A DNA stretch of 64,000 nt from Adineta ricciae (lineage: Eukaryota > Rotifera > Eurotatoria > Adinetida > Adinetidae): assembly GCA_905250025.1 (NCBI GenBank), contig CAJNOJ010000024.1, positions 248,001-312,000 on the forward strand, given 5' to 3'. The translations under genes were made by a program, and so were the position numbers. Positions 12,088 through 24,184 of this stretch are shown piece by piece. The notes below the pieces were generated by a model. It was not told the origin of the DNA. It ran no database searches and saw only the letters and a program-made list of their open reading frames with translations. Position 1 is the stretch's first letter. Each line of letters opens with the position of its first letter.

Positions 12088-12562
12088 TGACATTACCTCA
12101 ACCAAAGAATAATATCGTCTCATTCCACTAGTCATCTCATAGTTCTTACGTGTTCTCGATATCGGTGACTATTATTGACGACAGTGCCCAATGTGCGCGC
12201 GTGGTGTGTGGTGTGATATGTGTGAATTTTTGTTTTTTTTTTACTATTTTTTTATTAAAAGAACTACCTTGCTTTGAAGTATGACAACATATCTGCCGCC
12301 GTACCACAGAACATACAGTGGGTGTCAATTGAAGTAAGTGCGTACGGGTCCGATTGGCGTAGGCGGACGTCTAATCAGTAGATAGTCTGTTTCGTTCGAT
12401 TTCATCGTTACATTCTCTTATCATAACATTTGTTTTGTACTAAAGTATTTCATTCTTATCTCTTACACATAGCTGCACTTTGGATATCCACTCTACCAAA
12501 GATCATAAGTCAACTATCTTACGCTTGTTCTTCAGAAGAACCTACTTTTTTTGTGAAATATA
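12088..12562. other. Intergenic gap with GT-rich patch
   Basis: Contains a GT/GC-alternating patch near 12190-12225 and a T run. It separates two same-strand genes. No reading frame was recognised. Confidence 0.6.
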
Positions 12563-13852
12563 ATGTTCGTTTCTCGACTGCTTCGATCGTTGATCGCCCT
12601 TCCTTACTCGTCTTCTTCATCCAGATTCATTACTAATGCAGCCGATCGAACTAATCAGCTATCATTAGAATTGAAATCAATCAACGATACACATGCAACA
12701 TTACTTATTGATGGCAAAGAAGCTAAATTTGATTGGATATTTTTACGAGATTCATGTCAATGTACACAATGTATAGATTCATCAACCCGACAAAAACTGC
12801 ACAATACAACTGATGTTCCCCTAACGATTGCTCCGCGAAACGAAGGAGTACAGATTTTGAATGACAATAGTCTTGAAATATTGTGGAATAAACCATTACT
12901 AAACTGTCAAGGTATAACTGAACATCGTAGTTCATATTCAAATATTTGGTTACGAACTTATTCATCATTGAGTAATATTGCGCGAGCAAGATATCATGAT
13001 CGTCCCGCGGTCTATTGGAATCGAAAGGATATCGAAAGTGTCAATCTTCGTGTTCAATGCGACGATTATCTTCATTCCGATCGAGGACTTTATCATACAT
13101 TAAAACTTCTAAATGACTACGGTTTAATCTTTATTGATAACGTTCAAGGAGAACTGGCTGTTGAACAATTAACTGAAAGAATTGGAGAAATTCGTCACAC
13201 ATTCTACGGCAAATCTTGGGATGTGAAAAGTACTGAAAAAGCGATCAATGTCGCTTACACATCGCAAGCACTTGGCTTACATATGGATTTATTATATTTT
13301 GAAGCACCACCCGGTTTGCAATTTCTACATTCATTGACGAATGATGTTCGAGGTGGAGCATCGTATTATGTTGATGCATTTCGAGCAGCTGAAACACTTC
13401 GTCGACAAAATCCTCAAGCATTTCGCCTACTTTGTTCGTATCCCGTTACTTTTCATTATCGAAATGCTGGTCGGCATTATCATTTCACTCGACCGACTAT
13501 TGTCTTAAATCCGTTTTCATCCGATCAACGTATCGATCATATTAATTATTCACCACCATTTCAAGCACCGTTTGAGAGTGATACATCAAAAGAAGAGTTT
13601 CGACAATTTATTCAAGCATTTCAACGATTCCGTGATTTATTAGAAGACCCTAGCAATTCATACGAGCTTATGTTGAAGAAAGACCAATGTGTTATATTTC
13701 ATAATCGACGAATTCTTCATGCACGACGAGAATTCGATGCATCGAGCGGCAGTCGATGGCTCAAAGGATGCTACACTGATTTAGATAACTTTCAAGATCG
13801 ATTGAGGACTTTTCAAGAAAAATTTCATCCCGTTGCCGATGTTCATATATAA
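12563..13852 (+). CDS. Gamma-butyrobetaine hydroxylase-family 2-oxoglutarate dioxygenase, intronless
   Basis: A single exon of 429 residues. The N-terminal start is Arg/Ser-rich and could be a mitochondrial presequence. The family's N-terminal zinc domain follows, with WIFLRDSCQCTQCID and TRQKLHNTTDVP. The double-stranded beta-helix has the iron ligands HMD in GLHMDLLYFEAPPG and a distal His in HNRRILHARREFD, followed by GSRWLKGCYTDLDNFQDRLR. Relatives are gamma-butyrobetaine dioxygenase (BBOX1, last step of carnitine synthesis) and trimethyllysine dioxygenase (TMLHE). The end of the protein and the CxxC region look more like the fungal BBOX-like group than animal BBOX1 or TMLHE; this is my recollection of the families, not a search result. 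Absence of introns is unusual here. Substrate is not certain. Confidence 0.85.
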   Translation: MFVSRLLRSLIALPYSSSSSRFITNAADRTNQLSLELKSINDTHATLLIDGKEAKFDWIFLRDSCQCTQCIDSSTRQKLHNTTDVPLTIAPRNEGVQILNDNSLEILWNKPLLNCQGITEHRSSYSNIWLRTYSSLSNIARARYHDRPAVYWNRKDIESVNLRVQCDDYLHSDRGLYHTLKLLNDYGLIFIDNVQGELAVEQLTERIGEIRHTFYGKSWDVKSTEKAINVAYTSQALGLHMDLLYFEAPPGLQFLHSLTNDVRGGASYYVDAFRAAETLRRQNPQAFRLLCSYPVTFHYRNAGRHYHFTRPTIVLNPFSSDQRIDHINYSPPFQAPFESDTSKEEFRQFIQAFQRFRDLLEDPSNSYELMLKKDQCVIFHNRRILHARREFDASSGSRWLKGCYTDLDNFQDRLRTFQEKFHPVADVHI

Positions 13853-14186
13853 AAAGGGTGACCTTTTTTTTACTAATTTAAAAGTAAAGGGAACAAAAAG
13901 ACTTTTATTTATGTATGTATAGAAGATTATTAAAGAATGAAAGTTAAATACTCAGTGAAAGGATGATGCGCACTAAAAATAAATATGTTTTTCTTTCTGG
14001 ATATAAATATACGTATTAATTTGGTTTACGAACAACAAGAAACATGATAACAAACAACATGAAAGGAGGAGAAAGAGAGAGAGAGAAGAAAAATAAGCAA
14101 AGAAAGTGTGCAGAGTGGGTCATCGTGATGAATGTGCATGGTGATGGAATGAAGAAAGATGTTGTCTATTGTTTCATGACGTTAGT
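13853..14186. other. Convergent 3' intergenic gap
   Basis: This 334 bp stretch lies between the ends of a + strand and a - strand gene. It is A-rich with a short GA repeat near 14068-14083. It should hold both poly(A) regions. Confidence 0.6.
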
Positions 14187-15096
14187 TTAAAAATGTAAAA
14201 GTGCACGTCGATTTCGTCTACCAGACGCTTTAGCATCCTCTTCTTCTTCTTCATTGTCATCTCCATCGGGAGAACGTCCACCGTCATTGTTCGTCGGTGT
14301 TGTTGTACTAACTGCTTTGGTTGTTTTGGTTTTCTTCTTCTTACGAGATTTGGTTACTTTTTTTCCCGCATTACCACTGGCAGAACCAGCAGCTGAATTG
14401 GCTTCAGCATTGTTTACCACGGCGATGGGTGTTGTTGCTTCAGCAGCTGGAAGTGCAGGTGTAACCGCTTTAACTTTTGAAGCGATCCATCCTAAACAAC
14501 GAACAAGGTAGTTTAGACTTTGAATAATTATTGAATTCGAAGCACATGACAATACGTGCGAATGAAGACCGAAAGAACAAAGAGACAACATCGACTTTTA
14601 CCTATCACCACTATCGCAAAAATAGTACCCACTACTCCCATGATAATCATCATCTAATAATCCCCATTAGAAAAAGGTTGGTTAATTTTATTAAAAAAAT
14701 AATAAGTCAAACTCAAAAAGCAACCACTCGATTCTTTACCTTCATATTTTTCCACCAGTATTTCCGTTTTAATTTGCCCGCATGTTGCTCAAATTGAGCT
14801 GCGTTATGTTGTAATTTATCTGGACAGAAAAATCAGCACATAGGAACATTTTCACATGCAATGATGTTCTTACCAGCTCGATCATCAAGAAGTGATAGAT
14901 TTTTATCACGTTCTAACACCTTATCTACATTTTGTCGCATTATATCAACAACTTCGTCGACTTGGGCTTGTTGTTGTGCTAAACGTTTCGATCCGCCACC
15001 GCCTGCAGCTGGTGCTGCGGCACCACCACCGCCATTAGTAGACCTAGTCGATATATCAAAATCCACTAAATCGAACTCTCCCATGTGCACTTACAT
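14187..15096 (-). CDS. VAMP: Synaptobrevin/VAMP-A with long luminal tail
   Basis: R-SNARE of vesicle membranes. Exons on the minus strand are 15095-15096 (only AT of the start codon), 14874-15043, 14740-14819, 14602-14653 and 14187-14491. They join in frame to 202 residues starting [12 protein letters not shown]. The SNARE core includes [20 protein letters not shown], with the zero-layer Arg in LLDDRAD, and ends [12 protein letters not shown]. One membrane segment follows ([19 protein letters not shown]). Normal synaptobrevins stop a few residues later. Here about 110 residues follow, with Ala-rich, Lys-rich and acidic (EEEEED) parts, which would face the vesicle lumen. Intron 1 is 51 bp and in frame; if retained, an ATG inside it (15084) would give the start [11 protein letters not shown] tandem paralogue lies upstream. 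Confidence 0.9.
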
Positions 15097-15507
15097 GTTC
15101 TGAGTAGACTGACTTTTACAATTGAAAAAAAGATCTAGAAAAAAGAATATTCTCATTTAAATATATAAAATTTCATCATTCGATGCTTAGATAAGTCTCG
15201 TGCACAACTGAAGTATAAATATGGACGAATAAAAGAAGCAAAAATAAGATCCTTTGAAACAGAGTATGCAAATAGAAAAAGAAAACGAAGAAGAAGTTAT
15301 AAAAACAAAGATCATAAAAGAATACATGGACAGATATGACCACTGAAGGAATGTAAAGGAACGTAAGCATATGAAAAAATCACGCGGAATATGTATATGC
15401 AGATAATGTCTTCATTGAAGAGTATTCTACAGAGAAAATCGAGAGTTAATTTACATAAATTAGAAAGAATCCTCATTAACTTACAATCTCCCAAACTTGT
15501 ATTTGTC
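15097..15507. other. Gap between tandem synaptobrevin genes
   Basis: A 411 bp stretch, A-rich on the + strand. It holds the 5' end of VAMP-A and the 3' end of VAMP-B. No other gene was seen. Confidence 0.6.
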
Positions 15508-16243
15508 TTAATTTCCAGATGTACGAGTACCATTATTGTTACTGCCACTGTTACTATTATTACTGCCATTGCTACCACCGCCTTTTACTGATTGAGTGAC
15601 AGCAACTAGATTAGTACATACAAGATACCCTTGTTTTTGAGTTTTAATCATTGAAATTCTTACCGGCAATGATAATGATCAAAACAATCTAGAAGAGAAA
15701 AGATGACATGATTTAATGCAAACGATGTAATCGAATATGACTTACAATTACAATGATTAAAATAGCCCACATCTAAAACAAACAATGTTGTTTTTTTCGG
15801 GGAAAAGAGACCAGAAAGTCACAGTTTACTTTGATATTTTTCCACCAATATTTGCGTTTTAATTTATTAGCATTGGTGGTGAACTGCGATGCACCACTTT
15901 GCAAAATATCTCCAATGAAATACATCTACATTATACTAACCGGATGACCTTATTGATTACTCACCAGCGCGATTTTCAAGTGTCGTTAGTTTGGCATCGC
16001 GTTCCAAAACTTTTTCTAAATTGTCTTTCATAACATCAACAACCTGTGCAAAGCGAACAGTTTTGACAAAATTTGATCTTTCTTCTTTTTTCGTACTTGA
16101 TTCACATCGGCTTGAAGATTGTCAAATCGCTTTGTCGATTGATATTGTGTTGAACGGGGTGGATTTTCATATGTCGATGGTGATGCCCTACACGATCATC
16201 AATATTGATTCAATTAAAACATTCGAACAACAAGTGTTTACAT
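15508..16243 (-). CDS. VAMP: Synaptobrevin/VAMP-B
   Basis: Second R-SNARE, tandem to VAMP-A and transcribed the same way. Exons on the minus strand are 16242-16243 (AT of ATG), 16097-16187, 15965-16043, 15830-15909, 15746-15772, 15664-15688 and 15508-15605. They sum to 402 nt, or 133 residues. The protein starts [11 protein letters not shown] and has [33 protein letters not shown] and [12 protein letters not shown]. The membrane helix ([18 protein letters not shown]) is split over two very small exons of 27 and 25 nt. The tail after it is about 35 residues, rich in Gly, Ser and Asn. Exon lengths and phases match VAMP-A up to the membrane anchor, which shows duplication from one gene. The HOOK gene starts divergently 806 bp away. 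Confidence 0.88.
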
Positions 16244-17049
16244 AGTTTAATTAATTTCCTTTTGATCACAGTGAAATATCGATCTGCAAAAAAAAAACAA
16301 TAATAAATATGCTGAATAGAAACTTTGAGAGAATTTCTAAATAGAAATGTCGCCATCTTGGCATTGTTGTCATGTTTTTCTGCAAGAGAGGCGACTTTCT
16401 TTTTTTTATGGCTTAGAGATACTAGCGACAAACAGAACAATTTACTTAACAAGAAAGATTTTACGAGTTCAATGGAGATTTCTAACCAATCACTGCGCTG
16501 AACGAGAACTACTCCTGGAATCGTTTGTCATCGTCGTCGCTATGATTGATTTTTTTGTACTGAGCTAAGCTATTGTGCGTAGAAAAATATGATTTATTGT
16601 AGCGGAAGAAGAGGAGTTGGTGTTGAATTATTAGTCATAGAAGATAAATACTATGAATCATTACATGATCTCGAACTCTTGTTGTCGTCAGGATTATACA
16701 TCAGCTCAGCTATTCTTATCTTTGCTGGATAAAGAAGCAATAAAATTTTTTAAAAGTACGATTAAGGTTATAAAGTTCTCTTGTTCTAACGTCCGTTTGA
16801 TATAAACAGAGAGACAGTATCACGCAATTTGAACCTAAATTGAACAGATATTAAGACAGGTCTCTGTATCTTCTTCTTTTATCTGGTATAGTAGAAATAA
16901 TCTATCTCTACACAGGAAGTTATGTGTCCTTTCCAACCTACACCCGGATATCCGCTTTTTGTTAAGTATGCTTCTAAAAAAGAACGCACTTTTAATGGTT
17001 TTGAAAGAATGCCGAAGGCATGTACGTGACTGTTTCGTTTCAGATACTT
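16244..17049. other. Divergent promoter region between VAMP-B and HOOK
   Basis: 806 bp between two genes read outward. Sequence shows A/T runs but no clear TATA or known operator. Its right end carries TTTCGTTTCAG (to 17043), an acceptor-like site 6 nt before the HOOK ATG. Confidence 0.5.
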
Positions 17050-20000
17050 ATGGATCGCCGTGTGCTTTGTGATAGCTTGATCAAATGGGTATGTGAGATG
17101 CTTTCGAATGGCAATAGAAGATTTGTTGTTCATCCGTAGATGAAAACGTTTGATCTGCATCGAGGAATAACTGGTGCTGGCGATCTTTCTGATGGTGTTC
17201 TGATAGCTCAATGTTTGAAAAACATGTCCGTTCATATTTCTCTATCATCTCGCGAAATTGTCGATCTGTTTTATGTAGTGATACTAATCATTTCAATGAC
17301 GCTTGGCTACAAAAGATTCGAACAGATGCTGTAGATAATTATCGCATAAAAGTTCGCCTTTGAACATTGAAACAAACGTTGTACTCTGAAGTTTTGTATA
17401 TTTAGGCGAATAATCTGAAAAAGATTCTGAAGAATATCACGGATTATTATTCAGAAGTATGTTTCAAATAGAAATGTAGATTTCGAACGATTCATCTTCA
17501 TAGGTTATTGGCCAATCTTTGACTGATTTTCAGATGCCCGATTTGAATATGATTGGTAACTGCATACAAAAAATATCTCTGATCGAATCATAAAATTAAT
17601 TCTTTTCTAGCGGAGAGTACAGATGAAACTGAACTCAGCCGACTCTTACAACTTGTTCTCGGTTGTGCTGTTAACTGTGATCGTAAACAAGTTTATATTG
17701 AACATATAATGTTACTCGAAGAATCTGTCCAACACGTGTTAATGAATGCGATTCAAGAAGTTGGTGCAGCGAAAGTTCTTAAAATCGAATCAGCTATCTG
17801 AATGTGTATTGTTTTAGATAATGGTAAAAGAAAATCGGAAAATCAATGAAGAATATGCTGAATTAGGAGATCAGGTAGGTTCGATTAACTGAAAGAAGCT
17901 GATTTTGTTTAATCTTTCTCTCGGTGATATGTGCAGTTAAAACATGCGCTCGAAGAATTGAATCGAGTTGTCGAAACTAAAGAGGAAATCGAACACCGTT
18001 GTCGTGAACTTGATTTACAAATCACAGCACTTCAAGATGACAAACTTGGTTTAATACAAGAAACCGCACGTTTGAACGAACGTATTCAACAATATGAAAA
18101 TGTCGAAGATGCCGAGTAAATCCACAAAAAACGAGTTGAACTGGAACAGAATGATGACCAATCGTTTTAGATCAATTCCAAGAAGTCGGTATAAATCATT
18201 ACAAGACAAGATTCACTCCCAACAAGAAGAACTCTTCAAACTTGAAACAAGTAATGTTCAATCAAATTAGTTCGATATGATTAACATTCTTGATTTTAGC
18301 TTTACAAGATTATCGAGCAAAACTCAATGTGTTAAGTGAAGAGAACGAAAACCTTCTGAAACGAGTAAATTCTGTCTTGATGGTCGAGTGAATTTTGGAA
18401 TAAAAATCGTTTCCTTCTTAGAATGATGATCTCATGGTGCTTGCAGGTGATGCGCGGAATTTTAAAGACGAATTAGATATACTTCGAAATAAGTGTGAAA
18501 AAATGGTTGGTTCGATTGTTCGTTTCGATGGATTTTCTCATTAATTGTTCGCTTTAAGACTAAATTGGAATCAATGATCGAAGCGTACAAGCTCAAATTA
18601 GAAGAAATGTCAGATCTACGACAACAAATCAAATTCTTAGAAGAAACAAACCTTCGTCTATTCGATGAAAAGTCCAATATCGAACAAGAATGTAAACAAG
18701 CGAAGTTATTGCAGACACAAGTGGAATTCCAGAAACGAACAAATCAAGAATTATATCAGAAAATCAGCGAATTACAACGTACAGCTGATAAAGCTGAATT
18801 TGAAAGAAATCGAGCCGAAGAACGTTTGACTGCAGCTAATGCGGAGAAGATTGTGAGCACAGATTTCTAACGAAACTCATTGCTATTTCTTTCCTTTGAA
18901 CAGAATTTAACGAATGAAATTGAATTGCTCAGAGAAACGAATGAACGACTGCGTGGAGTTAATCTGGATGAAGGTAATGAGTACAAGAACATTTTCGATT
19001 TCCTTGTTTGTGTGCGTAGCGAATGGAACATCAACTACGAAAGTTCAACTAACTGGATCACTGGAAGATTTGAATTTTCTGAATTTGCCTGCAGATGTCA
19101 GGTAAGAAAATGTCATATTCAGAGTATTGGCAAATCTCTGTTTGATCAGGGAACGCTTCATTCATCTTCAACACGAGAACAAAATGCTCAAATTACGTCA
19201 AGTAGAAGAGACAAACAACGAACAGGTTTTAATACTTCAAGCAAGTTGTGAACAACTAAGAGATCAAAATAATCAATTAACGAATGATTTATGGTGAACC
19301 AGTCGCTTCTTTCTTGATCATTCTTCTCATTTGATAATATTCTAATCGTAGGATGGCGAATAGAAAGATTCTAGAATTAGAATCCACGCTCAAAGATACT
19401 ACATCTCTAACCGAGAATAGTACCGAAGTAACAGATTTGAAAAAGTCTTTGAATCGAGCAATGACTCGACACGAAGAAGAATCGAGCCGAGCAAAAACTC
19501 AAATTGAAGAATTACAGAAACAATTAGAACAGTTCGGTAAGAGAAATCGGCTTATTCAAATAAATTTCTATCGTTCGTCTTATTCAGAAAACAAACTAGC
19601 AGAAAAAGACACGATTATCGCAACAAAAACTGCTGAAATCAATGCGATGGAAGAACGTTACGTTCAATATTTAGAAAAAGCTAAAATGGTCTTACGCCAA
19701 ATGGATCCACGTAATAGTAATTCGATCAGTCATCAGGAAATTCAAATGTTACGAAAACAACTCGAGGAGAGAGAACGACGAATCAAAGATTTCGAAGTAA
19801 GTTCCTTCTATATGATTTCACATGAAGATCATCCGGTTTCCCTTTTTCTTTTTAGATAGATTTTGAAAAAATGAAAACAATCAGAGAAGACCAAGAGAAA
19901 CTTTTAATCAGTGCTTGGTATTCTATGGTAAGTAAATATCGTGCTGCGAACACATATTCGTTATGCTTTATTTTTTAAGGGTAGCACAGTTCAACGATGT

Positions 20001-20144
20001 GAATTTGAAGAACGTCTGAAGTCTCATGAAAATCAATCATTTCTTTCCAAGCAACGTACACTTCCCTCAACACGTAAACAGTTACCTTCTGATCCGTCTA
20101 ATTCTTCAACAAATGGAAACACTAACAGTAATTCAAAACGATAG
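17050..20144 (+). CDS. HOOK: HOOK microtubule-cargo adaptor
   Basis: More than 15 short exons with introns near 50-60 bp. Exon 1 (17050-17088) encodes MDRRVLCDSLIKW and joins MKTFDLHRG at 17140, the start of the Hook domain (calponin-like, binds dynein light intermediate chain). Further on are NIDTNHFNDAWLQKIRTD, NNLKKILKNITDYYSE, TELSRLLQLVLGCAVNCDR and HIMLLEESVQHVLMNAIQE, all characteristic of HOOK1-3. A long coiled coil follows from about 17820 to 19900 (for example KHALEELNRVVETKEEIEH). The conserved LISAWYSMG and FEERLKS lie near the end, then a Ser/Asn-rich tail. HOOK proteins link dynein to endosomes and related cargo. The start is fixed by the match to the HOOK N-terminus. Two donors are unusual (GTCCGT at 17226, GTTCGC at 17352). 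Confidence 0.92.
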
Positions 20145-23100
20145 TCTTTCCACATCAACAAATCAAAGCATTTATAACAGTGACCTGAACATTCCATGAT
20201 ACTTTTAATTAACATGTGTTCTTTGCAGTTTTCTTTTTTACATTATTCGTATATGTCAAATTTATTTTAGCTGTGTGATCTTTGCCTTCGTGTACATATA
20301 TAAATATATAATATTCCGTCCGTTCATAAAATGTTCTCCCGCTCGCCATGAAGCGCTAACAATATGAATTATCTGAATTGTTTATTCGCTAGAATAAATT
20401 TTGCTTGTATGTTGAAGTGTATGCTAATCTATAGCAGAGGCATTTTATGATATTTCGATCAGGACAAGTTCCTTTTGATAAATATGATAGAACAAGACAA
20501 GAATTAGTACGTGAAAACCACTGTCCCTCTTCACCTAAACAAATGTGTTGTTTAGCAAGAACATGATCTTGTGAATGAGTGTACGTGACCACGTCTTGTT
20601 CAACAGCGAAAGAACCTGTTCCTTGCTTCATACAATACTATCGAGAGATTGCTTATATCATAAGTGGTTGGAGCAAACTGATCTTTATCTTATATTCTCA
20701 ACTACGATGAACATAAACAATAGAAAAGCAAGATTTTGGAATCTATTTCTAAGAATCAATTCTTGCAGGTTTTTCGTCATTGTCGACATCATCGATTGGA
20801 AATTCATCATTCTACAAATTAACATTAGATAATAGTTATATTATCATAGGTAGATGCGTATATATAGTAGAAAAATTTAAGTTAGTCATTATCCTATTGG
20901 ATCGTTAAGCCATTTGGTAATTCACTGGTTCTATTAATTTACAACGTAGGTCTTTTATACAATTACAAAAAGAATTTATCAACAAAATCAACTAAGATAA
21001 ATCTTTTCTTTGATTGGAATAATATACAAGATGCTCAGTGCACATGGGACTAAAATGGTTTGTTCTGTTGACAGATGAGTAATCATAGGAAATTGTGGAG
21101 AAATGATGATATTACACTTTGAATGAAAGATCTAAAAAATTTTACCTGAGATTTATCTTGACTAACGGTTAATAATCGTGCTTGCTGTTTTTTAAAGACT
21201 TTTGATTTTCTTAAATATATTTTTTGCAATGTCGAACAGTACTATTGCGTTATCACCTTTCAATTCATCTGCAACATTTTCAATATATCAAAAGAAATAT
21301 CCGAAACATCAGTAGTAATGATTCATCTGATTCTAACGTAGAAGGCACAATCAACATGCTTTTTAAAATGAGTTTGACTTCATCGAATCACCTAAGATAT
21401 TATTTTTTCTTCGTTTAGACATCTATCAAATTGACCATTTTTCTTGAAACTCTTTTCTCAATATTCAAGTAGCAAACCACAAGTACGTAAATAATCGAAT
21501 ATAAGAGTTAGTACAAAGATTTCGGTGATTCGGATTACTCATAAATGTAGTTGATCATGATGCATTGAAGTAACATTTAAGTGAATGACTAATGCGAGGA
21601 TTGTTTATGTAAAGAAAAGCTTGACAGAGATCCACTGATGATAAATAAGAAAATATTTCGTTATTTTCTCGTATCTATTCGATACAATCTTCTTATCAAT
21701 GCTATACAAATGACCCTGAATACAATGGAAAATTACACGAATTGATGCTGCGCATTGAAGAAAACAGCATCAAACTTCACCAATCATATTCCTTATTTTG
21801 TTACGATTGTTTTTGTAGCATATTCAATCGTAGATAAGATAAAGCAAATGTTCAGGCATCGTTCGTCGATAGATGAAAATAAACTGAACAGTTTTTCAAG
21901 ATCACTCTTGTTTTTTATGCAACCGGTTTTATGTCATATTCCAAATTACAATAGATGTGTATTTACACTTGAATAAAAATAACTGTAAAAGCGATCAATG
22001 TTGTTAAGTTTTACAAAGATCAGCTTCATTTTAGATGCGAGTGCCAGTTGAAAGCGTTATTTGCTTGCTATCATGGTCTCCGCGTCATTTGTTCGTAATC
22101 ATTTTTTGTCTTCTTGGTGTTTTATAAGGAAAAGCCACTCAGTTGAAAATTGCTTTCGGATTAAAATATAGTCGACCATATTGAATGCGAATACTACATA
22201 GATTCTTTCTGAGATTTTTATTTTCTACCAGATCGGATGTTCAGAGCAGAAACGTTAGTTTCTAAAATAAATTTCTCACGTCTTTAGATAATCGATCAGA
22301 TCAAATTTCCCATGAAAACTTTCTATCGTCACTATCAATTACTCAACTACTCTAAAACATCCGAGGTCATGTGTCAATAAATTTTCTTTTTTTTTCATAT
22401 TTATATATGGAAACATATTGTAAACCTATATCTATTCCAACAGATTCCTTTTGGTGAGTTTTGTAACGCAGAACAAAGAGGAGATCGATGGATTCAAACC
22501 AAGATTACTCCATTGTTCATAGTTTCACCCATTCTCAACTTCTTACATATAACTTCAAGATGCTGTATTGTTTAATAATGTCACAAATTCATGTCAGATT
22601 AAAAAAAGTTTTCAGTATGAAAATTCAATATTCAAAGAGGATCTGATATTCGCCAACGGCCATACTTGACTAACTTTACTTCATTTCAAAAGTGATCGCC
22701 AAACTGGTGTCTCTTCCTCGTGAGACAACGCTAGTATACACCTTGAAATCTAATATTGAAAATTGAAGGTGTGATAAAGTGAAGCCGCTACAAGCAAGCT
22801 GTTTCAAATTGAAGAAACAGAATTCATCACGGTGATGATTTATCTGTAAACAATTCTATACCGATACAAATTGTCTTAAAAGCAACAGCTTGTTTCATGG
22901 CATGTCAAATGAAAACAAAAATGACGCTACGATTTTCATCTCAAATGACTAGTTTACTCGTCGGCTACGTTGCGCCTAATTGATCAACAAGATGTAAAGA
23001 ACTATCTTGAAAAATTCGAGATCTCTAAGAAGTATGATCACTGATCAATATCAATTTTGTTTTGATCTTTTGACTCTTCATACATGAAATTGAAAAAGAG

Positions 23101-23487
23101 AGAACAACATGTATTCTACATCAATTTACAATTGTTGATCTGGCAAATAGATGTGAATAGGTGATGATAGATTACACATGATGTCTTCTTCTTTTCCCAC
23201 CGTATCATATCATATTATCATTCAACGGACAAGTGCAATGTCATATGCATGTGTGTGTGTGTTCAATCGGTCTGAAGTAATTGAATTATCTCAAAGCAGC
23301 AGGTTGAAACGAATTGCTTATCTAAATAAAAATTGACTTATGTCATTTTTGAAGACGAACATTGAGATCATCCGAAATGAGTGACGCAAGAGTTTTCAAC
23401 TGCCAATATTTCCAATCTAGATACAATTCGTATTGAAAAACTTTTGTATATGAAATTTTAGACAGAATATCTGTCATGATGCGCTAG

Positions 23488-23488
23488 N
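23488..23488. other. Undetermined base (N)
   Basis: One N in GCTAGNGA; an assembly or base-calling ambiguity in non-coding sequence. Confidence 0.99.
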
Positions 23489-24168
23489 GAAATCAATCGT
23501 ATACAAAAGGTGACAGTTGACATTGATTAAGTCGTATCGAGATTATATATGTAGATTTCATTGAAAAACATCGATCAATAGAAGTCAAAGAGCACAATGC
23601 AAAAAAAAAGTTAAGTTAAATCATATCGAATAAGAAGAGATGGGAGGAAAAATGTATTCATGCACATGTGTTTTGATAAGAACAAAGTGAATTTCAATTG
23701 AAAGGAAGAGAGTAAGTACAGAGTTGACATGGGTACTAGTAAATGAAAGAAGAGATGAATGCTGACCACTTCGCCTTGTTTCGATGATAAAAGCTCGAGT
23801 CGAATGATGAGCCTAGCGAAGAGAAGAGACTCTCAAAAAGAAAACGATGTCCATTAGAAGTATGCAAAACAAATGCCTAATTGAGTTCTTAGGACGGAAC
23901 TACGACTTGTATTGAATAGACACGAAATAAAGTATGACTAAGACAATCGCCGGAAAAACTTCTTCAAGATAAACTCTTATATTACTGTTTGTTCATTGAT
24001 TTCTCTTTTTCGAGGTCGTATGTCCGTGTTCCGTTTCTCAACGAGTATGTGCTCATCATCATTAATAAAATATACGTCTGGAAGTCTTCACTCATGTATG
24101 AACATGCCGTGTCATTCAACACTAGTCTGATTCTCCTTGTCGATGGACAAGTCTAACGGTTAGCAAAA

Positions 24169-24184
24169 GAGAGAGAGAGAGAGA
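24169..24184. repeat. (GA)n microsatellite
   Basis: Run of about eight AG units in non-coding DNA. Confidence 0.9.

Noticed and set aside
14254-14511. 85-codon plus-strand frame opposite the VAMP-A tail
   Set aside because: A shadow of the minus-strand coding exon.
15033-15090. Reading frame for VAMP-A beginning in intron 1 ([12 protein letters not shown]...)
   Set aside because: The first codon is GTG and the segment has good GT..AG ends; splicing gives a better VAMP-like start. An ATG at 15084 is kept only as a possible alternative.
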